In this document: piece after piece, positions 34,316-42,985 of the stretch | Layout: each line of letters begins with the position of its first letter | Numbering within the stretch: position 1 is the stretch's first letter | Assembly (NCBI GenBank): GCA_025363475.1 | Contig: JANYDS010000067.1 | Coordinates: 1-64,000 of the forward strand | Direction of reading: 5' to 3' | DNA: 64,000 nucleotides | Origin: Terriglobia bacterium | GTDB taxonomy: Bacteria > Acidobacteriota > Terriglobia > Bryobacterales > Bryobacteraceae | The notes under the pieces: model-generated | What the model was told of the DNA's origin: nothing | Seen by the model: the letters and a program-made list of their open reading frames with translations, nothing else | Databases searched by the model: none | Position numbers and translations under genes: made by a program

Positions 34316-36154
34316 ATGAATAGCAAACCGAACTTGAAACGGTGGCTGCACAGTGGCGCTTTTCTGGCTGCGGTGTTTGCCTGCGGCACGGCTAGCCCGG
34401 CCCTCGCGCAAAATAGTGCGCAGGGCTTGGCGGAAGGCACCTATTCGAGCTGGAACATCAGCCCGTTTTTTGGTACCCAGTGGTTCCAGTTCGCCCAGGG
34501 CAAAACCATCCGTCCCCTTACATTTGATCCCGGAATTACTTTTGGCGTACGCGTCAGCGAAGATCTTTCACGCTATTTCGGTCTGGAAGAAGGCGCTGCC
34601 ATGGGTTTCAACCGCGCCAACTTTAAGCCCTACGGTTTGCCGCTGGGCAACGTGGCGACTTTGCCGTCGCAGAACTATCAGCTCTCAACCCTTGGCGTTC
34701 TCAACTTCCGGCCCCGTGACAAAAACGTCCGGCCGTTTATCGTTCTCGGACCCGGAGTGACCTGGTATTCAGTCCCGACCCTCTACAATTTCAAACTTCC
34801 TCCCGGCGCAATACTGCCTTCCAATGAACCGCAGACGAAGGTAACCCCCGCGCTGATCTACGGCATCGGTCTGAAATACAACCTGACTCGCCGCATCGGC
34901 TTCCGTTATGACCTGCGCGGCATGTGGACGGAACAGCCGCATTTCGGCCTGCCTTCGGCCCCGAACGGGAGCGGCTCGATCTATGTTCCCAAAAAAGGCT
35001 CAGCGAGCGCGATCGAATTCACCACGGGCCTTGTGATCCGTTTGGGTATGCACGATCCGGCTCCGCCCCCGCCGCCGCCTCCTCCGCCCCCGCCGCCTCC
35101 TCCGGCACCGCTGGCCAATGTGATGGTTTCGGCAATCACAGGTTCGCATGATGTTTGCCCTGGCGACAACCTCACGCTGCGCGTCACTGCCAGCGGCTGG
35201 CTCCCGGAACAGACTCCCACCTACCAGTGGATGGTCAACGACCGCCCTGTCGCCGGTGCCAACTCGAATTCCTTCGTGGTTCCCACGGCGGATGGTTCGG
35301 GTGCCCGCTCAGTTAAGGTTATGGTCAGCGCTCCGCAGAGCACAAAGACTTCGGAAGCCGTCAATTTCAACATCAAGGCACTGACTCCTCCGACGATCCG
35401 CTTCGCGGTTTCTCCCTCCACAATCGCTTACGGCGACAAGCTGCCTCTGGCGGCCACTGCCACCGGCTCTGACTGCGGCGGTCCGGCGCAGATCCGTTAC
35501 ACGGCCAGCGAAGGTTCCATCTCAGGCACCACCTACGATTCGAGCGGTGTCAGCTTCGACATGAACAACCGGCTGCGTCAGCAGTCCAAACTTGTTACGC
35601 TGACCGCCACTGCGACGGATGCGAAAAACCAGACGGCGCGCGCCACGGCGCCGGTCACGGTGACTCTCACCCCGCAGGCGAAGCGCTTTGACGACATCGT
35701 CTTCCAGACCAACAGCAGCCGCGTCAACAATTGCGGCAAACGTATTCTGCTGGAAGAACTGACGCCGATTCTGCGCAATGACCCGAACGCCAAGGTCATC
35801 CTGATCGGTCACTACGACAACAACGAACGCAAGTCGGCGAAGCTTGACGACAACCGCGTTCTGAACGCCGCTGCCATCCTCAGTGCGGGCAAGGGCATCT
35901 GCCCGCAGCTCGACCTGAGCCGCATCTTCGTTAACTCGGCCGGCACTGAACAGGCTGCCGAAACCCGGCCCGCCCTGTGCGGTTCCTCGGTCACAGAGCG
36001 CTCCGGCGCTGCAATGAAAGATTCAGACAAGCGCGCACAGTTCCGCCGCGTGGAAATCTGGGTCGTTCCCGGCGGGGCAGAAATGCCTGCCGGCACCAGC
36101 GGGTTCAAAACTGCGCCACAGAAAGAAACCATGGCGCTGGCTTGCCCGAAATAA
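34316..36154 (+). CDS. Outer-membrane beta-barrel protein with Ig-like and OmpA C-terminal domains
   Basis: 612 residues from ATG 34316 with aggaaagag upstream. Signal peptide ends near SPALAQ (about 30). A beta-barrel-like domain (about 35-240) is followed by an uninterrupted run of about a dozen prolines. Two Ig-like segments (about 260-450: PGDNLTLRVTASG, PTYQWMVNDRP) precede an OmpA-like peptidoglycan-binding domain (DDIVFQTNSSRVN, KVILIGHYDNNERKSAKLDDNRVLNAAAIL, FRRVEIWV). It probably links the outer membrane to the cell wall. A strong terminator follows. The very proline-rich linker is a low-complexity region that could mis-assemble. Confidence 0.87.
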   Translation: MNSKPNLKRWLHSGAFLAAVFACGTASPALAQNSAQGLAEGTYSSWNISPFFGTQWFQFAQGKTIRPLTFDPGITFGVRVSEDLSRYFGLEEGAAMGFNRANFKPYGLPLGNVATLPSQNYQLSTLGVLNFRPRDKNVRPFIVLGPGVTWYSVPTLYNFKLPPGAILPSNEPQTKVTPALIYGIGLKYNLTRRIGFRYDLRGMWTEQPHFGLPSAPNGSGSIYVPKKGSASAIEFTTGLVIRLGMHDPAPPPPPPPPPPPPPPAPLANVMVSAITGSHDVCPGDNLTLRVTASGWLPEQTPTYQWMVNDRPVAGANSNSFVVPTADGSGARSVKVMVSAPQSTKTSEAVNFNIKALTPPTIRFAVSPSTIAYGDKLPLAATATGSDCGGPAQIRYTASEGSISGTTYDSSGVSFDMNNRLRQQSKLVTLTATATDAKNQTARATAPVTVTLTPQAKRFDDIVFQTNSSRVNNCGKRILLEELTPILRNDPNAKVILIGHYDNNERKSAKLDDNRVLNAAAILSAGKGICPQLDLSRIFVNSAGTEQAAETRPALCGSSVTERSGAAMKDSDKRAQFRRVEIWVVPGGAEMPAGTSGFKTAPQKETMALACPK

Positions 36155-36194
36155 CCTGCTGCCTGTAAGCTGGGCAGTTGATCACTGTAAACGT

Positions 36195-36228
36195 AGAGGC
36201 TGGCCGGATTTCGATCCGGCCAGCCTCT
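36195..36228 (+). terminator. Strong intrinsic terminator of the OmpA-like gene
   Basis: AGAGGCTGGCCGGA (36195-36208) pairs perfectly with TCCGGCCAGCCTCT (36215-36228) around a 6-base loop. TT and then gccg follow. A stem of 14-15 base pairs, 41 bases after the stop codon, makes this the clearest terminator hairpin in the window. Confidence 0.85.
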
Positions 36229-36408
36229 TTGCCGTTAAGGCTACCCGGATTCGCACTGATTCGCCTGCTGGTGGGAGGAATTTGTAATACCGACCTTGAA
36301 TTGCAGCGCGGTTATTACGACTTTTCCGCTATTCCAGGCCACGAGTTTGTCGGTGAGGTTGTTGAGGCTGATTCGGCTGAGCTGATCGGCAAACGGGTTG
36401 TGGGTGAG
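36229..36408 (+). pseudogene. Zinc-type alcohol dehydrogenase fragment, truncated
   Basis: Just after the terminator a frame encodes PLRLPGFALIRLLVGGICNTDLE, then LQRGYYDF, IPGHEFVGEVVEAD and LIGKRVVGE. This is the N-terminal GroES-like part of a medium-chain zinc dehydrogenase, including the catalytic Cys (GICNTD) and the His of PGHEF. It lacks a start codon of its own and stops matching at about 36408, where the structural-zinc region should begin. The frame then runs through unrelated residues to a stop at 36430-36432 inside the MazEF promoter. The remaining ~270 residues are absent on the far side of MazEF. Confidence 0.75.
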
Positions 36409-36421
36409 CACGACCGATGGC

Positions 36422-36439
36422 GTATATACTAGTTAATAC
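36422..36439. promoter_or_regulatory. Imperfect palindrome, candidate MazE operator/promoter
   Basis: GTATATACTAGTTAATAC is an 18-base imperfect palindrome centred on ACTAGT, 13 bases upstream of the mazE start, in the only AT-rich patch nearby. It contains -10-like hexamers (tatact, taatac). MazE-type antitoxins with the SpoVT/AbrB fold commonly repress their own promoter from such sites. The ribosome site agcagga lies at 36442-36448. Confidence 0.5.
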
Positions 36440-36452
36440 ATAGCAGGAATCA

Positions 36453-36707
36453 ATGCCAAAAACAGCAAACCTTACAGTGCAACGCTGGGGCAACAGCCTC
36501 GCAGTCCGTATTCCTGCCTCGGTTGCCAGATCTGCGGGCTTTAAATTAGGTCAGCCTGTCGAGATTCTGGCGCAGGATTCCTCGGTGCTCGTAACGGTCG
36601 CAGGGGAACCCCGGTTATCGCTGACACAAAAACTGGCTCAGTTCGACCCTGAACTGCACAGAGGCGAAGCCATGGCGACCATTCCTGTTGGTATCGAGAT
36701 AGTCTGA
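36453..36707 (+). CDS. mazE: MazE-like antitoxin (AbrB/SpoVT fold)
   Basis: 84 residues. The N-terminal swapped-hairpin DNA-binding fold is clear: LTVQRWGNSLAVRIPASVARSAGFKLGQPVEI. The acidic C-terminal tail (LTQKLAQFDPELHRGEAMA) would bind and block the toxin. Its stop and the toxin start overlap by one base (TGATG). Acquired between a dehydrogenase stub and the serine hydrolase gene. Confidence 0.92.
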   Translation: MPKTANLTVQRWGNSLAVRIPASVARSAGFKLGQPVEILAQDSSVLVTVAGEPRLSLTQKLAQFDPELHRGEAMATIPVGIEIV

Positions 36708-37072
36708 TGGCGAGCAACGCGGCGTGGATACCAGAACGGCAGGACATGATATGGATTGACTGCAATCCTCAGGCCGGACGCGAAATGAAGGATATCCATC
36801 CCCTGCTCGTACTCTCCCCTCGAGCTTTCAACGAACGGACTGGCATTGTGATTGGTTTGCCCATGACGACCGCTGTGTTCAACGAGACCAATCCATTTGC
36901 AATCAAACTAATCGGGCCGGGCCGAAAAAAAGCCTATATTCTCGGCCACCAGCCTAAATCATTCGACTGGCGTGCCCGCGCGGCAAGGCCGCACCCATGG
37001 AAGCAGGTTTCTGGCGATATCTTTGACCGTGCGTGTGAAATCCTCAATCAGATCATTGTTATCGGAAAATGA
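36707..37072 (+). CDS. mazF: MazF-like endoribonuclease toxin
   Basis: 121 residues, PemK/MazF fold: WIPERQDMIWIDCNPQAGREMKDIHPLLVLSPRAFNERTGIVIGLPMTT includes the usual beta-barrel core with the Gly/Arg and Thr active-site region. FAIKLIGPGRKKAYILGHQPKSFDWRAR follows. It is expected to cut mRNA at a short sequence motif and to be neutralised by MazE. Translationally coupled to mazE. Ends 15 bases before the convergent serine hydrolase. Confidence 0.92.
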   Translation: MASNAAWIPERQDMIWIDCNPQAGREMKDIHPLLVLSPRAFNERTGIVIGLPMTTAVFNETNPFAIKLIGPGRKKAYILGHQPKSFDWRARAARPHPWKQVSGDIFDRACEILNQIIVIGK

Positions 37073-37087
37073 CGGTAGCGTGGATCG

Positions 37088-38347
37088 CTATTCCAAAGCC
37101 TGATAAGCCATCCGCTGGAACTGTTGCGCGGCATTCGTATTCGGCGGCAGAATGTTGATGAAGAAAATCCCGAACATATGTTCTTTCGGGTCAATCCAGA
37201 AACTGGTTCCCGCCGCGCCACCCCACCAGTACGATCCCGCTGAAGCCGGTTCGCCCGACTTGCCCACACTCGGATTAATCGCAAACGTCAAACCGAAACC
37301 CGCATACCCCGGCAGCGTACCACCGATATGCGGCATCCCGTCCAGCGTTTCCGTGTGCATCATCTCCACCGACTTCGGACTCAAAATCCGTACGCCATCC
37401 AGTTGCCCGTTGCTCAGCAGCATCTGGTAAAACCGGGCGTAATCGTCAAGCGTGGAAGTCAGCCCCGCACCACCCAGCAGCAGGTTCGGCTTCTTCTTGA
37501 AACTATCCTGCGCAGGCGCTTTGGAAACTTCAACGCCCTTCGCGCCCTCACCCCGTTTGGGCGAATAGAGCGTCGTGAGCCGGTTCCATTTATCCTCGCT
37601 CACAAAGAACGACGTGTCTTTCATTCCTAGCGGTTTGAAGATTTTCTCTTCAAAGTATTTATCCAAAGTGGTCCCTGAAAGAACTTCCACCAGCCGGCCC
37701 AGCACGTCAATCGAATACCCGTAGCGGAATGCCGTACCAGGCTGTTCATTCAGCGGAACACTGGCCAGACGTTTCGTGGCTTCCGCCAGATCGAAATTCA
37801 CCAGCGGAGCCCCGCCCAGCATTTCCACCTTCTTGTAAACGTTCTCACCCTTCTCATCTTTCGGGCCGGCATAGTCAAGGCCGGTCGTGTGGCGGAAAAG
37901 GTCTTTCACCAGAATCGGATGATCCAGCGGCACCGTGTAGAAGGTGCGCTTGCCGGTTGAATCCGTGCCCTCTTTGCCCACAGTCGTCTTCGCGAATTCG
38001 GGCAGATACTTCGACAGCGGGTCGTTCATTGAGAACAAGCCATCCTCATACAACGTCATCGCCGCAACGCCGGTGACGGCCTTCGTCATCGAATACATGC
38101 GCACGATAGTATCCGGTTTGTAATCGCCCCACGCGCCGCGAAAAACGATCTTGCCATTGCGCGAAATCAGCCCCGAAGCGCCTGCCAGATCGCCGGCTTC
38201 AACATGTTTTGCCATCACGCCGTTAATTCGGTTCAGCCGCGTTGCGGACATGCCGTTCTGTTCCGGGGCCGCTGACGGCAAACTCGCGGAGAAGCCTGCT
38301 GTCAGAGCAAGCAAAGAAATAACTGAAAGAGGGACGATCTTTTTCAT
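37088..38347 (-). CDS. Serine hydrolase of the beta-lactamase/DD-peptidase (class C) family
   Basis: 419 residues with signal peptide about 1-22. Active-site motifs: SMTK (SxxK) in RMYSMTKAVTGVAAM, the second-motif Tyr in FRYGYSIDVLG (YxS/N type), and a C-terminal motif near YWWGGAAGTSFWIDP where HxG or KTG would be. It belongs to the broad EstB/LACTB-like group, which includes esterases, peptidases and few true beta-lactamases; resistance activity should not be assumed. It is divergent from the M20 gene at 38434. Confidence 0.9.
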   Translation of the reverse strand: MKKIVPLSVISLLALTAGFSASLPSAAPEQNGMSATRLNRINGVMAKHVEAGDLAGASGLISRNGKIVFRGAWGDYKPDTIVRMYSMTKAVTGVAAMTLYEDGLFSMNDPLSKYLPEFAKTTVGKEGTDSTGKRTFYTVPLDHPILVKDLFRHTTGLDYAGPKDEKGENVYKKVEMLGGAPLVNFDLAEATKRLASVPLNEQPGTAFRYGYSIDVLGRLVEVLSGTTLDKYFEEKIFKPLGMKDTSFFVSEDKWNRLTTLYSPKRGEGAKGVEVSKAPAQDSFKKKPNLLLGGAGLTSTLDDYARFYQMLLSNGQLDGVRILSPKSVEMMHTETLDGMPHIGGTLPGYAGFGLTFAINPSVGKSGEPASAGSYWWGGAAGTSFWIDPKEHMFGIFFINILPPNTNAAQQFQRMAYQALE

Positions 38348-38386
38348 GGTCCCAGAATTGTATCAAACATTCCAACCGCTACACGG

Positions 38387-38409
38387 GCTTTCTATATCAA
38401 GCTTTCTAT
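38387..38409. repeat. Direct repeat in a divergent promoter region
   Basis: GCTTTCTAT occurs at 38387-38395 and again at 38401-38409, a 14-base period, in the 86-base spacer between the divergent serine hydrolase and M20 peptidase genes. A regulator-binding pair is possible. Nothing else supports this. Confidence 0.3.
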
Positions 38410-38433
38410 CTGGATGCCGCGTTAGACTAAGCC

Positions 38434-39831
38434 ATGCGAAAACGCGTCCTGCTGACCGCCCTCTGCACCGTCCTCCCGTGCCTCGCGCAAACTCCTGACT
38501 GGTCCAAAGTCAACGCGGAGGCTATGAAACATTTCCAGGCGCTCGTGCGCATCGATTCGACAGACCCTCCCGGCAACGAAACCAAAGTCGTCGAATACGT
38601 AAAACAGGTACTCGAAGCCGAAGGTATTCCCGCCGTTCTGGTCTCGCAGGATCCGGCTCGTGCCAACCTCATCGCCCGTCTGAAAGGCAATGGCTCCAAG
38701 AGGCCGCTGCTCATCATGGGTCATAGCGATACGGTCAAGGTCGATCCAGCCAAATGGACTTTTCCACCCTTCAGCGCCACCCGCGATGGTGGTTACGTGT
38801 ACGGTCGCGGCACGCTTGATGACAAACCGGATCTCATGGCCGCCATGATGACCATGATCCTGCTCAAACGCTCGCACGTCCCGCTCGACCGTGACGTTAT
38901 CTTCGTTTCGGAATCCGGCGAAGAAGCGTCCACCGGCCCGGGCATTGAGTATCTGGTGAAGGAGCACTGGAGCGAAATCGACGCCGAAATCTGTCTTGCT
39001 GAAGGCGGTGGCGTGCGCCGTCAGGACGGCAAACCGTTCTACGCCACGGTCCAGACCACAGAGAAGCAGCCCAAAGGTGCGCGACTCGTCGTGAAAGGCC
39101 CCGCCGGCCATGGTTCCCGCCCGCTCCGCACCAACGCCATTCTGCACCTCACCCGCGCCATCGAAAAGGTTGCCATGTGGGACCCGCCCATGCGCTTTAA
39201 CGACACCACCCGCAACTATTTTGAAAAGCTGGCCAACCTGAGCAGCCCCGATATCGCCGCCCGGTATAAGGGTTTGTTTGACCCTCAGAAAGCCCAGTCC
39301 ATCCGCGACTATCTGGCTGAGAATGAACCGGGAACCTACACCCTGCTCCACACTTCTATCTCGCCGAACATCATCCGCGCGGGCTACCAGATCAATGTGA
39401 TCCCCTCGGAAGCCGAAGCCACGCTGGATATTCGTGCGTTCCCCGGCGAGGACATCACAGCGTTCTATGAACAGATGAAGAAGGTGATTAACGATCCCGC
39501 CGTGGAAATCATCCCGGAGACGGCCAACCAGCGCCCGGGCGGCCCGCCTTCCCGCATCGATAACGATGCCTACCACGCCATCGAGAACACCTTTAAGAAA
39601 GTTTACGGAGTACCGACCCTGCCCACCATGAGTTCCGGCGCTACGGACATGGCTTTCCTGCGCGCCAAAGGCGTTCAATGCTACGGAATCGGTGCTATGT
39701 CAGACGCTGAGGATGCGTCGAAAGGCTTCGGCGCACATAGCGACCAGGAACGCATCCTTGAGGAAGCGGTTTACAAACACGTGGAATTCTTTTGGGAGGC
39801 GGTGATAGCAATCGCCGGGTCGGCAAGATAG
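38434..39831 (+). CDS. Secreted M20 family peptidase
   Basis: 465 residues with a short signal peptide (MRKRVLLTALCTVLPCLAQ). Metal ligands: MGHSDTVKVDP (His), GRGTLDDKPD (bridging Asp), SESGEEASTGPG (Glu pair), and C-terminal FGAHSDQERI (His). The dimerisation domain is intact (GARLVVKGPAGHGSRPL). It belongs to the ArgE/DapE/ACY1/CPG2 group. Being exported, it more likely trims peptides or N-acyl amino acids outside the cytoplasm than makes arginine or lysine. Confidence 0.92.
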   Translation: MRKRVLLTALCTVLPCLAQTPDWSKVNAEAMKHFQALVRIDSTDPPGNETKVVEYVKQVLEAEGIPAVLVSQDPARANLIARLKGNGSKRPLLIMGHSDTVKVDPAKWTFPPFSATRDGGYVYGRGTLDDKPDLMAAMMTMILLKRSHVPLDRDVIFVSESGEEASTGPGIEYLVKEHWSEIDAEICLAEGGGVRRQDGKPFYATVQTTEKQPKGARLVVKGPAGHGSRPLRTNAILHLTRAIEKVAMWDPPMRFNDTTRNYFEKLANLSSPDIAARYKGLFDPQKAQSIRDYLAENEPGTYTLLHTSISPNIIRAGYQINVIPSEAEATLDIRAFPGEDITAFYEQMKKVINDPAVEIIPETANQRPGGPPSRIDNDAYHAIENTFKKVYGVPTLPTMSSGATDMAFLRAKGVQCYGIGAMSDAEDASKGFGAHSDQERILEEAVYKHVEFFWEAVIAIAGSAR

Positions 39832-39908
39832 TTCACCCTCCAAAAGTGTGCTAATTTGATGTTGAGGAGGCCAGCGGGTGCTTACCGCCAGCCCCCTTCG
39901 GCGAAAGA

Positions 39909-40079
39909 TCAGAACCGGAAATCGATTTTGAGCTTGAGCCGCCGCAGCCTCAGTATCAGGCAGACGAGCAACATCAGAAGAATCATAATTAGATCCCCAT
40001 TTTTACTCCGGTAGATTTGCAGACCCTGCTCTTGTGTAGCGTTTTTTTTTGCATTTACGGAGTCCGGAAGCTCCTGCAA
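39909..40079 (-). other. Possible small membrane peptide in a 410-base gene-poor stretch
   Basis: The region 39832-40241 has no convincing gene. The only notable frame runs on the minus strand from TTG 40079 to the stop at 39909-39911: 56 residues, hydrophilic first, then a single hydrophobic helix (LIMILLMLLVCLILRL) and a basic tail (RRLKLKIDFRF). An internal ATG just before the helix is another start. There is no clear ribosome site. It may be a real single-span peptide or the tail of a lost gene. The rest of the stretch shows nothing I can assign. Confidence 0.22.
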
Positions 40080-40241
40080 GACAGTGCCTCTACAAACCGC
40101 GAAGTAGAATTCGCAGATTAACGCAATCGCGCCGCTTTGCCCATTCCCCCGCGTTCGTCCGGGACATATTCACCGGACAAACACGAGCCATTTGTTTGGC
40201 CTAATTTGGCCTTGTGATAGCCTGTTCGGAATACCAACTCT

Positions 40242-42952
40242 ATGTTCTCTGCAAAAGGCCCGTTAATGGTCCGAGTAATTGCATTTGCACTGCTTGCACA
40301 GGCGGCTCTGCTCGCTGTATCCGTCACGGTTACGGTGAAAGACCCCAGTGGTGGATTGATTTCGAACCCGGAGATTCTGGTTCAGCCCGCCCCCCGGCAA
40401 CAGGACGGCGGAATGCTCGATCTGGCTCTCGGCAAGTAGAGACTGACCATCCGGAAACAAGGCTTCCAGACGCAGGTCCAGCAGCTTGAGGTTGCTCCCG
40501 ACACCCCGGTGACAGTGGCGGTTGAACTGCGTCTTGAAGTTCAGCAGACCTCCGCCGAAGTGAGCGGAAAAGTGTCCCGCTTCGCTAACTCTGACCCCGA
40601 CTATGTCGCGCTGCGTTCGGGCGTGCCGGGTGGTGTATTTCACGTCGAAAACCTGGAAATCAAGCGCGACGCCGGCAGATTTGTGTTTGAATCCGGCGAC
40701 TTTAGTTTTCTGCCGCCCGTGATTGGCCGAACAATCAAGGGTATATTTACGGGCAATGGCTGGTTTCATCTGACGCCCCGAATCCCGCTCGAAGTGGAGC
40801 AACTGAAAAAAATCACCGGCACCACGGAAATCGACGAAACGTTTCGCTTTGTGGTGCTTTGTTTCACTGACGGTTCTGATGGCGAAATTGTCAGCGCGGC
40901 GAAACGCGGCAGCAGCCCGGCGGCGCCGCCTGCCGCATTGGCTGCGTTTCAGGAATTCCGGCAGCGTGCGTGACGGCGCAGTGATGATCCGCGCAGTTTC
41001 CTCGAAGCCATTCTCGGCTCCGAACACTTCGCCAATATCGACGCCGATCTGCTGGCGGAACTCTACACCCCCCAGCGGCGATCATTTTCCGCCTTCATCC
41101 ATGGGGTAAAGCACGCTGACCTTCATTTTACCCTGAGCGAGTCGGGTGCGATGCCGCAATTGCTCTCACCCGAGGAAGTGGCGGTGGTGAACCACGATCC
41201 AGGGGGTGAGCAGGAGGGGATCTGGTACCTCAGTCACGCGTTGCCGGAGTGGGAAAAGGGAACTGCATCTTCATCGGAAAACCGGCCCTGGGTAGAGGCC
41301 AAACATTACCCCATCGAGCTGGGTATTGCCTCGAATGAACATCTGGGGGCCACCTGTCTGGTGCGCATGAAAGTTGTGGTGGAAGGCACACGCGTCATCA
41401 AGTTTGGTTTGCTGCCCGCCCTTCGTGTGATGAAGGTGAAGCAGAGCGGTCAGGAGATTCCTTTTATTCAGCAAGGGCGTAAGGAAGATGGGTCGTTCTA
41501 TGCCATTTTGCCCGCGCCAGCCAGTGCCGGCAGCGAGGTGGAACTGACGATCGATTACGAAGGTGACAAGGTGATTGAGGAGGAGGGCGACGGCAGTTTC
41601 GCCGTGGCGGCTCGGTCCAGCTGGAATCCAAGCCTCAACAGCTTCGCGGACCGGGCGACCTTTGATCTGACGTTCCGCATCCCGAAGAAATACTCACTCG
41701 TGAGTGTCGGTAAGCTGGACCGCGCAGGACGGAGCAGGACCATGCGGTGTCCCATTGGGTCTCTCAAATCCCGCTCGCTGTGGCCGGGTTCAATTACGGA
41801 GACTTCAAAAAGATATCGAAGCACGACAGCGAGAAGGGTTACGGCGTTGAGGTATGGGCCACACAGGATGTTCCCGGCTATCTGCAGGCCGCAGCGCGGG
41901 CAATGGCCCTGACACCCAGCTCGGTGGCGCAGAATACGCTGGTCGACGCGCAGAATTCAATCCGTGTGTTCGAGCACTGGTTCGGGAAGGTTCCCTATGG
42001 GCGCATCGCCATTACGCAGCAGCCGCAGTTTAATTTTGGACAGTCATGGCCGTCACTGGTCTACCTTCCGGTGAGCGCGTTTCTCGACTCTACCCAGCGG
42101 TGGCTGTTGATGGGAACGTCCGCTTTCAACTTTGCCAATTTCGTGGATGAACTGACGCCACATGAGGTGGCCCACCAGTGGTGGGGCCATGCCGTCGGCT
42201 GGGCGAGCTATCACGATCAGTGGCTTTCGGAAGGGTTTGCGGATTATTCGGCGGCGCTGTTTCTTTCAATCCACAGGGCAGCAGGCTGAGTTTGAGAAGT
42301 ACATTGAGCGGCAATGGAAGCGCGTCACAGAGAAAAATCCGTTTGGCATCCGGCCGGCAGAGGCAGGGCCACTGTGGATGGGGTTAAGGCTGAATACGTT
42401 CCGGTCCCCGCGCGCCTATACCGATGTCGTATATGCCAAGGGCGGGTTTGCGTTGCATATGCTGCGCGGTCTGAGGTGGGACAAAGATACGCACGACCAG
42501 AGCCTTATCGACATGATGCACGATTTTGTGCAAAGCAGCTTTAACCAGAACGCCTCCACGGAGGTGTTTCGCGCGGTGGTAGAGAAACACATGAAGCCGG
42601 GTATGGATCTGGGTGGTGACCATACGATGTAGTGGTTTTTTGATCAGTGGGTCTATGGCACGGAACTGCCCAGGTACAAGCTGGAATATTCACTGCAGGC
42701 TGAAGGTCAGGGAAAATGTCTGTTGACGGGCAGGCTGACTCAGAGCGACGTCAGCCCGGGATTAGGGTTCCGCTTTATGCAGAGTTCGATGGCAAGCAGG
42801 TGACGCGGCTCGGTACCGTGGCCGTGACGGGGAGTCAGACCGGCGACGAGTTCAAAATTCACCTGCCGAAAAAGCCCCGGCACGTTGCCGTGAATTTGTA
42901 TCATGACGTGCTGGTCCTCAATACGGTGAACCAGGAGAAGCCTGCCCGTTGA
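40242..42952 (+). pseudogene. M1-family (gluzincin) aminopeptidase pseudogene
   Basis: About 900 codons remain readable across shifting frames. There is a signal peptide from ATG 40266, a carboxypeptidase-regulatory-like start (VTVKDPSGGLISNP), and a beta-rich M1 N-terminal domain. The catalytic region holds HEVAHQWWGH (His at 42161) and the third ligand in WLSEGFADYSAA. A C-terminal domain follows. Lesions: TAG 40437-40439, TGA 40971-40973, a frameshift near 41740, another near 42265 in a T-rich run, TAG 42630-42632, and a frameshift near 42760. The TGA could come from CGA and the last TAG from CAG by C-to-T change. Ending with EKPAR. With so many lesions the product cannot be active. Confidence 0.9.
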
Positions 42953-42971
42953 ACGCGCCGGGCGTTCAACG
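42947..42971. terminator. Hairpin between convergent genes
   Basis: CGTTGAACGC (42947-42956) pairs perfectly with GCGTTCAACG (42962-42971) around a 5-base loop. It overlaps the stop codon of the M1 pseudogene and lies 15 bases from the end of the phosphate-transporter gene on the other strand. No long T-run on either side, so termination efficiency is uncertain. A bidirectional terminator is the likeliest role. Confidence 0.6.
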
Positions 42972-42985
42972 TTGCACTACGAGCC

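Noticed and set aside
38422-39678. Long open frame antisense to the M20 peptidase (418 codons)
   Set aside because: The plus strand has signal peptide, metal ligands and full-length domain; the antisense translation has no domain character and mirrors codon bias.
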